A stretch of 64,000 nt of DNA from Rhytidiadelphus loreus (lineage: Eukaryota > Streptophyta > Bryopsida > Hypnales > Hylocomiaceae), in contig OX344763.1 of assembly GCA_947034895.1 (NCBI GenBank), positions 76,589,093 through 76,653,092 of the forward strand. The letters are read 5' to 3'. Both the position numbers and the translations under genes were made by a program. Each line of letters starts with the position of its first letter. The stretch's first letter is position 1. Shown here in pieces: positions 11,737 to 24,414 of this stretch. The notes below the pieces were generated by a model. That model worked only from the letters and a program-made list of their open reading frames with translations. It ran no database searches and was not told the origin of the DNA.

Positions 11737-13204
11737 CTTCCATTGCCCTTCACTAAGAACGGACGCATTTCTCTACTTCACTGGCTCATCGGCAATAAGA
11801 GTTGGTCGGAGGCAGTTTATCCAAACGTTGCGGGAGCTTAGTATCTGGCTCCCCTATGTTGGTTGTGCGTGGTCTAGGTGATTTGTGGAGTTGTAAAACT
11901 CAGATATATTCACCAATTTTGATGTATCAAGGGTCCACACAATGTAGGCTTCCCAGGTCTTGAGTTCAACTCGACGTTACTCACAACACTTCTCTTTCTG
12001 CAAGTCTTTGGAAGCTTGGACACTATGTTGACCATTGATGATCATGAACTTCCCATCCTTGATCTCCTCCCATTTCTTGGGCGGCTCTTTCATGAGATTG
12101 TTGCATTTATGGACAGGAATCAGACACAATGGTTGGTGCTCCCGAATGTAGCCTAGCGCAATGAGGTTGCGCTTCACCGATTCTAAGATCCGGTCTTCCA
12201 TACCCCGAATGACATAGTCGTCTCTTGTAGGGATGCACTGCTTGATGCCGACAACTTTCGGATCTTGACCCAGTACGTAGCATCCTTTGTGCATAGCCCA
12301 GAAGTCTCGCTGAATGCGGCCAAACTTGTCAGCGTCATCCTTGGGACTCATGGGTTCCTCTTGCTGGGCAACATTTGTTAGAGCTGAACCTGAGCTTCCA
12401 GCAACGGTTATTATGGTAGCTCTAATTGCCTTCAATCGCTTAGATTTGGAGCTCCCTGCCTGCGTTTCGTCAACGGATTAAGTCCCTGCACGTTTCCGCG
12501 GCTCTGACCGAGCTTGCCCTTGACCGGTTGTTGTACTGCCTGACAGTAGGGTAGCTGACCCACTGGGCTGCCCCTCCAGAGATGGCCTCTGCTTCTTCTT
12601 CATTTGATGGCCTATCGGTGGTCTGGACTTCACATACTGTCGAGCATGCTTGTCCAACGATTTTCAAATGTTGAGGAGCCTTCGGCAGTTTACTTTGGCA
12701 ATCCCTTCAATCCACGGTATGTATTTGGTTGTTTTAAATGTGTTGATGAGATAGTCTAATTTTGCGTTTTGGAGAAATGACTCTAACTCCTCCATTTCAA
12801 ACTTTGCCCTCATGGCATTCACGTCCATTACAATTGAGTAGATGTGCTCCTCGCTTGTGCCATCTTCTCATGCCTCCTACAGGACAATCACAACGAAGTT
12901 CTCGCGGACGGATTCAATGTTTGTGACCTTCTCCTGAAGATGCCATGGAAAAAAGTCTGGCTGATTGTAGACCCGGTACCGTAGATGCACGAAGTCTTGG
13001 AACCAGTTTAAGCCAAATGACCACACAGCGACATGCTACTTGAACTGCCAAAGGTCCCCAAATGTTTCTGGCATTTCATCAACGAAGGGCTCGTCTCCAA
13101 ATGGGTTTATGAATGGCTTCATAAAGGGTAGCGTGCTAGAGTAGTCATAATTTGCTCCTTCCACCATCATGTTGTCAAGTCTGTAATAATTGAGGCCACT
13201 GTTA

Positions 13205-13746
13205 GTTATCTTCGAGTCAAGGGTAATATGATAGTGTGTATGGTTTGGTCAAGAAATACTGTGGATAGGAAATGGAGGGACACTTACGCTAGTAATCAGT
13301 TCAATCAGAATTACCTTCGAGTCGAAGATAATTGATAGTATAATCATATCACGTTTTAGTGATATGTTTCTTAATTTTGCGTTCAATAATTTATTGACCT
13401 CAAATTTTTTCTACAGTGAGTATTAGTGTGATATTGTTATTGCATCTTACATTAATTCATGAACTCAGTAGTACTTGTTTTTGTTCACTTCGATACTAAT
13501 GTTGGTGTAATTTTCTCAGGACTGACCATTGTTATTTCATTATCTTCAACTCGAAGGTAATAGTATTTGGAGGTAGTAATTTATATTACTCATCTTTTCT
13601 GGCTTTAATCATTTTAATTTCAAATGTGCATTGTTACTTCATTAGTGTCGTCCTCATGGTGATCAGGGCAATGGTCATTGTTTTCTAGTCAATGCTGTTG
13701 GAATCTATAATGCCTGTATCTCTATTATCTTCGACTCGAGGGTAAT
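13205..13746. repeat. Family B palindromes upstream of the second ParB-like copy
   Basis: Copies lie at about 13205-13226, 13310-13333, 13538-13561 and 13726-13746, each close to TTATCTTCGASTCGARGGTAA. They occupy the DNA immediately 5' of the minus-strand gene that starts at 13170, the same relative place as family A for the first copy. A promoter or regulatory role is inferred from position only. Confidence 0.7.
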
Positions 13747-13803
13747 CGAGTTTGAAGCTCTAGTTCTGGGTAGACATTTTGGATGGTCAAACTAACTCTG
13801 ATA

Positions 13804-14068
13804 GTCCGTTTAACTTTATCTTTGTGTTGAGGGTAATTAACCTTTATTAGTCCGTTTAACTTTATCTTCATGTCGAGGGTAATTAACTTTGATAGTCCAT
13901 TTAACTTTATCTTCGTGTCGAGGGTAATTAACCTTTATTAGTCCGTTTAACTTTATCTTCGTGTCGAGGGTAATTTACTCTGATAGTCTATTTAACTTTA
14001 TCTTCATGTCGAGGGTAATTAACTCTGATAGTCCGTTTAACTTTATCTTTGTGTCGAGGGTAATTCGT
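13804..14068. repeat. 45-46-bp tandem repeat built on degenerate family B palindromes
   Basis: Six tandem units begin at 13804, 13850, 13895, 13941, 13986 and 14031 with GTCCGTTTAACTTTATCTT or close variants. Each contains a weakened palindrome TTATCTTCGTGTCGAGGGTAA followed by TTAACYTT. The left half-arm has lost complementarity at the centre, but the ends are kept. Confidence 0.8.
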
Positions 14069-15224
14069 GACGTGAATCCTGAATGTCTAATGCATAAATC
14101 CTAGCTCATAAACCCTAAACCTAAATGTATCTTTAGTGCATTTGAATTCATACAAGTTGAATCTGTTGCAAACATTCAGTGCTTCTCAGCACTTGAATTG
14201 CCAATGTGTGAAGTACACCAACATAGAAACCCTAAACCCTAAACCTCAAGCATGAGCACACAAAATTGATAGAATGCATAACTAAATGGAGTTCCTGATT
14301 TTCACAGCTGCTTCTTCAGAAGTTCCTCCCTGGCTCACTTTCCACAACTTTCCTAAACTTGAATCTAGACAAAACTAAAACCTGAAGTACTAGAACTCTA
14401 GAACCTGGAAATCCGAGAGAAAAAGGAACATAGAGAATAATTGCAAAATTATATGTGACAGTGAATGAAAAATCCGGCCATGGCCATTGGCAAAAACCCG
14501 CCTGAAAACTCAAACTGTAAAATCCCAAAACAAGGACAATAAAATGAAATGAAAAGAACCATATCTGAACTTCATGTCGTCAACGTCTTCTCAAATGCTG
14601 AAGAATGCAGATGTAGAACGAGTGCCCTCAAGAATTTCCAATAAACTAACCGGATCTCTACAACTTCCCGACTCAGGCAGATCACGTTTGAACGAGGTCG
14701 GGCTAGGCTCTACTCACAACGAACGAGGTCGGATTGGGCTCCACCCAACGGAAGAATCCTTCAGCAGAAGTTACCAAGAGCTAGCGATTTTGTAAATTAT
14801 GTACGCTATCACTTGTCTACATGACCCACAACCATTGCAACCCCTTCCATAAACTTCTGCAGCCCAAGAATCACAACACATGCCAATAACAAAAAGGCTA
14901 AGATCACGATGCATACAACGACAAGCGACAAGCAAAACTGAGTGGAAGGCAAACAATTCCCTTGAGAGAAGATTACCAAATCCGTGAACACAAAAGTAAT
15001 GAGGTGCAAGGTGCGTACTTGTGATCCCCATAGCGACTCAAATGGTTCCGTCCCGATGTCAGATTTGCATGAAACAAACAAGCGGGGGACAAAAATGGTG
15101 CGCCCTCTCTCTAGCTCCTGCAAATCACGACAAAGTCACCGCAAGTCCCGATGCACACACCGCAAATCACCACAAGTCACCGAAGTGACGACACAGACTG
15201 CACTCACTCAAACACAAATAGGCG
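14069..15224. other. No gene recognised; short telomere-like tracts
   Basis: AAACCCTAAACCT tracts occur at about 14113-14125 and 14226-14245, too short to be a telomere and common in plant-type DNA. The small open frames here (14574-14795, 14809-15123) have no recognisable motifs. Confidence 0.4.
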
Positions 15225-15315
15225 GGGCGCAAAACAAACGAGGACGTGAGGCGCAAAACAAACGAGGACGTGAGGCGCAAAACAAACGAGGACACGGGGC
15301 GCAAAACAGATGAGG
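15225..15315. repeat. 24-bp tandem repeat, about 4 copies
   Basis: The unit GGCGCAAAACAAACGAGGAC plus GTGA starts at 15225, 15249, 15273 and 15298. It is open in one frame as an 8-residue repeat (AQNKRGRE), but I see no support for a real gene. Confidence 0.75.
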
Positions 15316-16539
15316 AAGCGGAAGAACACACGACAACAGTCCAACCACTCTCTGTGACTCACGGAGGGAAATGAATGCCGAACCCTCGCCGAGCCATCAA
15401 CCCAGCTTTGGGACCTCCGGTTCGGTTTAGATTCGGTAAGTTGGTGTGGGATGCCAAGCTGACAATGCAAGAAGGAATGCAAGTTCGGTTTATGTTCGGA
15501 TCGAGCTCGGAAAGAAAGTTTGGGATGCAAAGTTGCAAATGCAAGTTCTAAATGTAAATTCGGAAACCGGCACAATTTCTAAATGTTGGTTTGGGATGCA
15601 GGTTCAAAATACAAGTTCAAAATGCAGCTTAGAAAATGATGGTCACAATCCCGGTTCGAATGCAAGTTCAGATAAAAGTTGGGGAATAATGTAGTTTTAA
15701 ATTGCAAATTACTTAGGAATGCATATTATTTAGGGATGCAAGTTTGTAAACAAGTAATTTATAATTACTAGGCTTCCAATCCTTAAACATCGGTTTGGTC
15801 CCCATGCAAATCATCCCTTTTGGAATCGTGTGACATAATCTAGTTTAAAAAATCATAAATATTCATTGGGAGTCAAGTACTTGTAGAAGATTTATCCTTC
15901 TATCCCTAATTCCGAAGATGAATAGTGGGATTTTTGTCCTAATTATACAAGAGAATTTCGGGTCATTCATTAGATGCAAACCACCCACCTCAATGTTAAA
16001 GGGCTAAACAAAAAAATAATGTATTGCCAAATCTAAACATGAAGTTGTTCTTCGTGTGCTCTGGCAAAATTGGCAAAATTAATTATCATGAAATATATAA
16101 TTGTTTTTAAATTGTTACACTTCATGAAATTTAGAACCCTATTATATTAATTTTGTTGAAAGTTTAAGTGAAGTAACTTTGCACTAACTAAAAAGACATG
16201 GAACAAGATTGAATCAATAATTTTGCTAATGAACTTCCAGTGAAACTTCATTCAATGGAATTCAATAGTCAAATTATCAAATATACCAAAATAATGAGTT
16301 CACATGCATTCAATACAAAGTTTTGAATATACTTCTATAGTCAAAGGCTATTTTTACATTATTTGCGACTATAATAGCATATTAAAGTAGACTCAAAATT
16401 TTACATGCTAATAAATCTAAAATCCAAAGTTCTAAAAACGTTTTCAGATTTAGTTTCTTATTTCTTCTGTACCTCTTTACACAAGATCCACCTCATGGAA
16501 ACACCTCTAGCAAAAAAGTTACTAGTGTTCTGAGTTTAA
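15316..16539. other. No gene recognised
   Basis: Between 15430 and 15670 imperfect repeats of ATGCAAGTTC occur; the rest is AT-rich with no gene signal. Confidence 0.4.
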
Positions 16540-17250
16540 TTGGGACAGCCATGGATCCTACAACTCTTACACATTTGCAAGTTCTACGAATTTCATGATT
16601 TTATATTTTTTTGGACATTATTTAAAGTACATGGCAGCCAAGTATGTAGTCCCAATATTTTATTTTCACATACAAAGTCATTCAACGTGACCCCCAATTA
16701 TATATATTTTTTGAATTCATGAGTTTAGGAGAAATTGCAACTTGTACAACCTCTTTCTCATCTTTTTTAATGTGAATTTGATGAGATTACAATTTTATGG
16801 ACATTAAAGTGATAATTAAAGTACATGGCAAGTTTGTAGTCCTAATTTCTAGTTTCAAGTAGGTCATTTCAAGTGACCACCAATTGCATGTGTTTTTTGA
16901 ATTCTTGTGTTTAGGAATAATTGGAAGTAGCACAATATGTTTCCTATTTCTTTTTTAACATGAATTTAATGACTTTGTATTTTTTTGAACATTAGAGTAC
17001 TACATCGTAAGGTTCTTGCCTTACTTTTTAGTTCTAAGTGCAATATCATTAAAAGTGACCACCAATTGGATATTTTTCTAAATTAGTTTAGGAATAATTG
17101 CGAATTGCATAATATCTTTTCTCATGCACGTCATGCAACATCTCTAAGAAAAAAAAATAGTGCTTCAAGTTCATTTGGGACAGTCATGGATCCCACACCT
17201 CCTAGTACACCTTTCCAACTTGTACCTATTATTTTAATTTTCCTTGATTA
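16540..17250. repeat. Diverged ~175-190-bp satellite-like repeats
   Basis: About four diverged units share blocks such as TTCATGATTTTATATTTTTT, GGACATTAAAGT, GACCACCAATTGCAT and GAATTCTTGTGTTTAGG, in the same order as the repeats at 31640-32016 and 58258-58495. These look like an older, more diverged cluster of the same satellite. Confidence 0.6.
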
Positions 17251-18976
17251 TTTCTCACGCAAATTCCATGGCATTCTGAATTTGGCGTTTAGGAAATAGC
17301 AGGGCATGGTTCTTGTTTTTTAGTCCTTACTATTGATTGAATGAATGATTACGAATATTTTGTTATTCAAAGGGTCATTACAATTTCAATTCTGCTATTT
17401 TTATTTAAGAAACACATATTTATAAGAATTATTTTACCACTATTTAACATGATTCTCTATCATTCATTGTGTCTTTCAAAGACATTATTAGTCTGATATT
17501 TAATTGGCATCAAGTTGCACCATTATTGTCCTACGACATTGCAATGTATAAATAATGATTGACCTTTCCTTTAATTAGGTAGCATTGAATCATAGTCATA
17601 GTGACTTCAAGTGACTATAAGTTACTTAGTAACTATGCTTTAACTAATTATTCCATCTTTCATTAACAATCAAAGTTGACAAGGAGGTTCAAACACTTCA
17701 AAATGATTGTCAATTATCCTATGCATCCATTTACGAAAGTCTTATGTATAAAAATAAATAATTTATTGTACAAGTTTCTAAAGTTAATTATTGATGTTGT
17801 ATTTACTTAAAATACGAAGTTAAAGAAAATTATACCTTAGTTAGTTAAAAGAAGGCTTCAATTTACGAATTCCTGTGGTCTACATTTCATAATTCACCTC
17901 AATTGATACATTTTTCTTCTATAATTTATTCGAAGAGGAAATTTAGGTGTCAATGAAGAGAATAAACAAAATTATTGTTATTTTTCAATGTTCATTAAGT
18001 ACACTCTGAATGCGTAGGCCCGGAATAATGTATTTATCCATATAAGTTTCAAACTCTTTGTGGATTAAAACTTTGCGAAATTTCATCGCCAAAAACCTAA
18101 ACCCTAAATCCATAACCGAAACCCGAAACCCGAAACCCCGAAACCCTATTTTACAGTGGAAGGTATGACAAGAGGATCTCAGTGAATCCTTTCTTTCTAC
18201 ATTTTATCGTGGAAACCCTATTTTATGACAAAGAATCTATTGTCCGCAATTCTGAAAAAGATCGCTTTCAATTTAGAAACTCTCTTCAACGTTCAATTCC
18301 ATGTATCACCCAGAATTTAGCTAATGTCCAATAAATTTTCCTCCATATAAAGTTTAGTTTGACTTGTATATGATCTTTTTCCACCTCAGGTCACATAATT
18401 CACTCAAGTTATTCTGCAGTCCCGCATTTCCAGTGGAAAATAGTGCACACACCGCGACATTTGCTTTCGCTTTTTCCATAAATTGATGACTGACAGATTC
18501 GTTGACGGCTCCTCTCAATTTGAAATTTCATTTTTTGCTGCTTCTTTTGTTCCCCGCCTAGTCTTCTCCAGTTTGTTTCCCTATTGTTGCGAGTTTCCCC
18601 ATTCCGATGTTGTCATCGCAGGTTCGCATTGCTGAGAATATTTTATGCAAAATTGTATCATGTCGCTCCTTCCTTGAATCTATAGTTCTTAGTTTTGGCA
18701 GGAAGTTTTTTTGTAGGTTTGTGCTTAAGATTTTGCGGAGAGCCGAGGAGTTTGTGAAGCCTCAAACAATTTCATTCCGTAGGACTGTTTGTAAGTGTCG
18801 CTTCTGTTTTCCCTCTCCATTCAGTTTTTCTTCGTTTCAACAATATAAACTAGTGAGATTGTTGTCCACTTATTACAAGTTCATGCACTCAATGTGTCGG
18901 TTATGAGACCATTTTCATTGTGATTAGAAATTCCATTTGCAAGAATCCAAATTCAAGCCTCCAAAAATTAAGGCGT
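17251..18976. other. No gene recognised
   Basis: AT-rich. A degenerate telomere-like run (CCTAAACCCTAAATCC, then CCCGAAACCCGAAACC) lies at about 18092-18150. An open frame at 18607-18906 has no recognisable motif. Confidence 0.4.
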
Positions 18977-19568
18977 AAATTTAGGACATCATCCTGAGTG
19001 CGTGGAGTTTGATACTTTATCTTTGAGTCGAAGATAGAGAGGTACCTTAGGACTGCGTACATTTATCTTTGTGTCAAACATAAGGATAAATTTGAAATGA
19101 TCTTCTTTGAGTACTTTCAGAAGCACAAATAGCTTGCTTTCCATTTTCTATTCTGATTTATCTTCGACTCAAAGATAAAGTAGCTCACTCTATGGTGCAA
19201 TCGTGATGGTAATGGTATCCGGATACGTGAGTTTCATGTCCATTTACTCCCATTTCTGGTAGCAACACACATAAATTTAGGACATCATTCTGAATGCGTG
19301 GAATTTGATACTTTATCTTCAAGTCGAAAATAGAGAAGTACCTCAAGACTGCGTACATTTATCTTCGTGTCGAAGATAAGGATAAATTTGAAATGATCTT
19401 CTTTGAGTACTTTCAGAAGCACAAATAGCTTGCTTTCCATTTTCTATTCTGATTTATCTTCGACTCGAAGATAAAGTAGCTCACTCTATGGTGCAAATGT
19501 GATGTTAATGGTATCCGGATACGTGAGTTTCATGTCCATTTACTCCCATTTCGATAGCAACACACGTG
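18977..19568. repeat. Two-copy 296-bp tandem duplication carrying family B palindromes
   Basis: The block starting AAATTTAGGACATCAT at 18977 recurs at 19273. Each copy holds three family B palindromes (first copy near 19015, 19057, 19158; second near 19313, 19361, 19455). The duplicate lies upstream of the DUF7869-like gene. Confidence 0.75.
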
Positions 19569-19648
19569 AATGTGTCGTTTTTAAATATTCTGTTTGCAAT
19601 CAACATTGTTGAGTTGGCAACAACTGATTTGCATAGGGAGATACCAAT

Positions 19649-20334
19649 TTATCCTCGAGTCGAGGGTAATTAGCGAATCTAAACTACATAAACTGATAGA
19701 TATTATTGTGAGTGGAATTATACTATGTGTAGTTCCCTATTGTTTAATTCCAACTTCTATATTTTGTTTCCGTTTAGCATTTAATTACCAATCGTAAAAA
19801 TGTTGGAATGACCGAAATATACTATGCAACTAAAAATGTTGTCACTAACCTTGCCAATCACAATTAGTGCTATTGTTGATAGCTACTGTAGCCAATATTA
19901 TTTACCAATTTAAGTGTGGACACTCCATCCGGTTATCTTCGAGTCGAAGGTAAGCTCTTTAGTTGTTAACATACTAGTTCCTTGACTTACGTTACTATCG
20001 AATGTAAAATCTAGATCGACTCATTCTCGAAGGCTATGAGTTCACTATTTCAATGTACCTACATAGTGTAATTCTGGTATTCGTAAGCCTGTTGGGTTGG
20101 TTTTAGTCTCTGAGGTAATGTGGACGATAGCAGGAAGTTCGAATGTTAGGATTTATCCGATGCAGGATTTTGTTTTCATATTCTCTTGTTGTGAGAATGA
20201 CATTATCCTTGCAGCGATGATAATATTCTTGTCAGTCTGTGATCTGAGCTTCATATCCTTTGTCAGATGCTCGTCTTCAATTTAGGAATTCCGTCCGTTC
20301 TATTGACCCTACCTTATCTTTGAGTCGAGGGTAA
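19649..20334. repeat. Family B palindromes upstream of the DUF7869-like gene
   Basis: Copies at about 19649-19670, 19931-19952 and 20313-20334. The last ends GAGGGTAAGTTGG, so its right arm contains a splice-donor-like GGTAAGT, and an acceptor-like TATTATAG precedes the ATG at 20400. A 5' intron of about 65-70 bases is therefore plausible. Confidence 0.6.
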
Positions 20335-20399
20335 GTTGGATGACTTCATTTATCATTCAATTCTTGTTTATGACGTGGAATACTTCTTTGTATTATAGA

Positions 20400-23270
20400 A
20401 TGGACATCCATGGTCCAGATGACTTTACCATTCCGGTGCTTGTTCTTCCTGTGGGGGTTGCACCTTGCGACAATATTCCTCGTCCATCGTGGATCTCGAA
20501 GTGCGTCACCTTGAGGAATGATGATGGTGATGACGTTGTGAATGGGATTTGTCGAAGCGTTGACGCGGACCTCGTCATTGACATGAATGGTCAACCTCTT
20601 GGTGACGACCGTGTGGCAATTCAAATTGCGGAGTCCTTATGCGAGGATGAAGTACCATCAGGGTGGATGTGGTCCATGCACTCTTGGCACATTAAAAGAG
20701 TGTTTTTGAATGGTATTTGTCTATATGACCATGATCAAACTAGCATTTATAACACTGTTGTCAATGCTTTGAACCGCCATGCACGTGTGGGAATTAGATC
20801 GTATGAAAGTTCTCGTGTGAGGATGGAGGTGGATGTACTTCCCAAAAAAGAATCGCTTTTCACAACACAAGCGATCACTAAGGTGTCCACAAAGCCATGT
20901 TGCCCCAAAAATTGCTTGTAGCTGTTTCCATGTCGAGAAATTCAAGCCATACGTTCTCAACTGCATGTAATGGATGGTGTGTATAATTGCAATAAGTACC
21001 TTTTTGAAGTTCATCGACAAATGCACAAGGACTAGAATGGAAAAGATTGGATTATCTTGAAGAACTTTGAAGTGTGTCCCACTGCTTGGTGGACAATACA
21101 CGGGATTTTAAAAGCTACATTCTACAAGTACAAAGAGAAGGCCAAATTTGGGATGCAAGCTAAAGCCCATGGTAATTTGGGGTTGAAAAAACCATACACG
21201 CAAACTGTACAAGCTATTGCCATACTTCAAATGTTGATTGTAGGTGAAGTAGAAGCAATGCCGCACAAGACAAGAACTTTAGCATCTGGGGAAAGAGTCC
21301 CTGCAATGGTATTGTCGTCAGCCTTCCGTTGGAGTGATCAATTACCAAAAATCAATGAGGCAAATGCTGCATTTAATTTGTCACCGATTTCTTCTAGTGG
21401 ATTGAGTAACATCCGTCGTGCGTCTTTCCTTGAGTTTGCTCCGAAGGCACAAGGAGATACTTTTTCGAGGTGTGGTATGTGCAATACATATAGGCAGTTG
21501 AAGACCACTTGTACTCCTCTCTCTACTACGCAAGACAAATGGAATAGAATTTTGACCACACACCTTTCAGGGCAAAAGGCACATAGGGAACTCTATTACG
21601 GAAATAGACAGTATTCCATGATGTATCCTAAGAGGATGCTCTGCATCATCCATGATAAAATGGATCACTCCAAGATTGCTTCTCCTCACTTTTCTCACAA
21701 GACTAAAGTGACGGATTCTTTCATGAAAATGCCCATTGCTGTGACTGGTATGATTGCTCATGGTCATGGTGACATTCGGTATGCGCACTATGGGTTAGAC
21801 ATTTTCCCAACGGACTCCAATCACACCATTGGCTCCATTGCTAGATTGTTGCGTGATCTTGAGGGATTGCCCAAAAACTCATCACGGATCTTATTTTCTG
21901 AGGACAATGACCAATCCATGCTAACCAAGGCTATGCTAGCTGGCCGGGGAATTTGCTTGGACTCCCTCGTTCCTCCACAAGAACCTATCCCTGCTCAGCC
22001 CTTAACGCCTATATTGACTTTGCAATTGGACAATGCATCGGGAGACAACAAGAACCGATGGGTTTTTGCTTTTTGCTCTCTATTTGTATTCAAAGGCATT
22101 TTCCGCGAGATATACATCAACTTCCTTATAGTTGGACACACACATGAAGACATTGATGCTTTGTTTGGTCGATGGAGCAATATGTTGAAGACCAATGACT
22201 ACCAAACACTTCCAAAGCTCATGAAGTCCTTCATGGATTGTGAATCCCACCCGGTAATTCTTCATCTCATCAAGGAAGTCCCTGACTTCAAAAGATTTGT
22301 GCACGGGTACTTGGGAACAAGTGGGGATTTCTTAGAAGGTCATTCCTCGGGCCAGCAATTCAAGTTCCACATGGATTCTAGTGGCTGGCCCATTCTGGAG
22401 TACAAATATCTTTGTACAGACAAGGATTGGCTTCCACTACACAAGAAAGGAATTTGCTTGTGGTCGGAGACCGAAGACGGGCGTCTCCTAGTACCAAGCG
22501 GTAGTCCGCTACCGTTGCCTCCACAACATATGAAAGCAGTGCTTGAGATCAAAAAGGGTTTGAATGGTTTTATTGCACATTGGAGTGCAATGTCAGACGA
22601 AGACCGATCTGGAGAGTTCAGGAGGAAGATTGACCCCATAAAAAGTTATTGGAAAGGTGTGAGATCTGCCCTAGATGCCCCTCTACAAGTGCGTGAGACA
22701 TTACAAGATGGATTTTGGCCAGCTTCTAGGATTACCAATGAACCGGAAGACCAAATGCAGAGGGATGGTACAATACGTGAAGAGTTTGCACGGGATGCAC
22801 CCTTCATTGGACGTAGGCGTGACCGCCCACGTCCTTCATTTCGTGTTGATTGTGATGTGTTTGCAGGTTATTTTGTTGCAGTGCGCCCCGCAGATGACGA
22901 CCCAAAGCCATTTTGGCTTGCGAGGGCTCTTACAAATCCAAATCCAAATCCCGGACATGTTCATTTGATCCAAATCCAATATTGGACGCCTGCTTCAAGT
23001 CGTCACATCAATATGGATACGTATGCTGGATGGGACACTAAAGCTGGAAATGTGTGGCGCGAGGATCGTGTAATCCCTCCGTGTTGGTCCAACACGGACT
23101 GTACCATGACAGCTTTCAAGCCACGTGGAAGAAGGGGGGCTGAAGATCAACCTCAAGTTATTACAAAAGTTACAATTCCCAAGATGCAAATGAACATCAT
23201 CAAATCATCCCTGGCGCCCTTTAATTCTAATTCGGAGAACAAAGTGTCTTCCGCGGAAGGTGAGGAATAG
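20400..23270 (+). pseudogene. DUF7869-like (DDE/RNase H-like) transposase candidate, copy 1
   Basis: One frame runs from the ATG at 20400 to TAG at 23268-23270, interrupted only by TAG at 20919-20921 and TAG at 21033-21035. The first stop aligns with CAG (Gln) in copy 2, the second with TAT (Tyr). About 956 codons in all. The N-terminal 170 residues (SKCVTLRNDDGDDV...) align with the start of copy 2. The core carries MIAHGHGDIRYAHYGLDIF (about 21750-21807), LDNASGDNKN (about 22025-22055) and VGHTHEDIDALFGRW (about 22131-22176). This D...N / GHTHED pattern matches proteins I recall as DUF7869, thought to have a DDE-type fold. The C-terminal part (GYFVAVRPADDD) is conserved between copies. The ATG lies just after an acceptor-like site. 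Confidence 0.65.
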
Positions 23271-24019
23271 TTTATAGGTCTGTTGGTGGTTTCTTATTTT
23301 AGGAAGTGAGGTTCAATGTGGTTTTACATTTTAGTGTTTGCAGTTGTTTCTTTGATTGTTTCTATCATGATGTGGCAGCTATGTAACATTTTTATTGCTA
23401 TTAATAGAATATATTTTTCCCATATTATTGCTTCTATATATATTACACTTACATGTGTCTTCAATTAGTATTTGGTTGAAGTGTATTTAATTTAAAAAGT
23501 TTGGTGTGAGAAGTATGGGGATTAGTTTTTTAGATTTAAGGTAGTCTCAATTTAAAGAAATGTCTCAATTTATAACTTCATGGTCTATAGTATGTAGATA
23601 GTAATGAATAAATTAAGAAATGAAATAGTAAATTGTTGGTTAGAGATACTTTTTGTAGAACTCGAAAAATCTATAAAAAAATATTTTGACATTGTGAAGT
23701 CTTAATTTATTGAAGAGTCTCAATTTATTGAATACTAATTTCATTCTAAATATAGAATGCATTAAAATGAGACCCTAATTTGTCTCAAATTAACGAATAA
23801 GCCCTTTTAGGCACTTAGGGCTTAATTAGTAATGCACTCTTATTGTTAAATTAAACTCATCTTTTGACTCTAAATAGATTATGCAAATTCCCCTCTTGTA
23901 AAGTTAAATTTCATTTGCAAGTACTTATTCATCATTGTCCATAATGACTAACAATTCTAATTAAATAAAGATTTAGCACAATTGAATTCTAAAATACTCT
24001 ATATCATTACGAATTAGTT
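23271..24019. other. No gene recognised
   Basis: Very AT-rich 3' flank of the DUF7869-like gene. No coding signal or clear element end seen. Confidence 0.4.
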
Positions 24020-24340
24020 ACTTTAAAGTTTCAAAAAATCCCGTGAAGACCTCGTTATAGGCTAGGTGACGTGCTTTGAGGATTGGACCAAGGACCATTT
24101 TGAGTACAAAACCAAGATGTTTCTCATCTTCGTTCTCTATTCGAAGTGGTCCTTGACTGAACCCGTAAGACCAAACCAGAACGTCGTACATCATGTACAC
24201 CGGGTTGGGAATTGAACCGCAGACCTTCCAAACTCCACTTGAGTTCGAAGAAGTCGACCCTTGTGTGAGAATCCCTTCCACTACTTCACCTTCCCGTTGA
24301 TCGCATCGGGAATCAACTTTGATGCACCGCTCCTTATTTA
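24020..24340 (-). mobile_element. Possible tRNA-derived SINE
   Basis: On the minus strand GGTTCAATTCC (24218-24208) matches a pol III B box, with a weak A-box-like TGAAGTAGTGG upstream near 24285. No poly-A tail or target duplication is evident, so this is only a candidate. Confidence 0.25.
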
Positions 24341-24414
24341 TCCCATCTTTATTCTTTTTTTTCTTTAATTCTATGGGGCTTCAAAATACCATCAACTGTC
24401 CAACACAAAATAGT

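Larger units (their letters stand above)
8433..13170 (-). pseudogene. Second copy of the ParB-like / methyltransferase-like gene, decayed
   Basis: Read on the minus strand from an ATG at 13170 to a TGA at 8433-8435, this parallels the + strand gene at 1062-5254 throughout. The N-terminal part (LWQFK...VWSFGLNWFQDF) aligns with YWEFKDPKEVESWGLAM. The ParB-like core FMIINGQHSVQASK lies near 12020-12045. The conserved patch YIVWTLDTSKLVNISEFYN follows, then VLGIFAGAKIALAAK next to intron 2, YYYGLVDTNKGTLHRA, and a long coiled-coil tail. Introns fall at the same codons. It carries many in-frame stops, mostly TAG (for example 9072, 9021, 8946, 8877, 8565, 8547, two of them elsewhere at conserved Trp positions), a few TAA/TGA, and frame switches. 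Divergence from the first copy is high, so they are old relatives, not a recent duplication. Confidence 0.6.

Noticed and set aside
18607..18906. A 99-aa open frame as a gene
   Set aside because: No homologue in the window, no domain, no splice or promoter context; consistent with chance.
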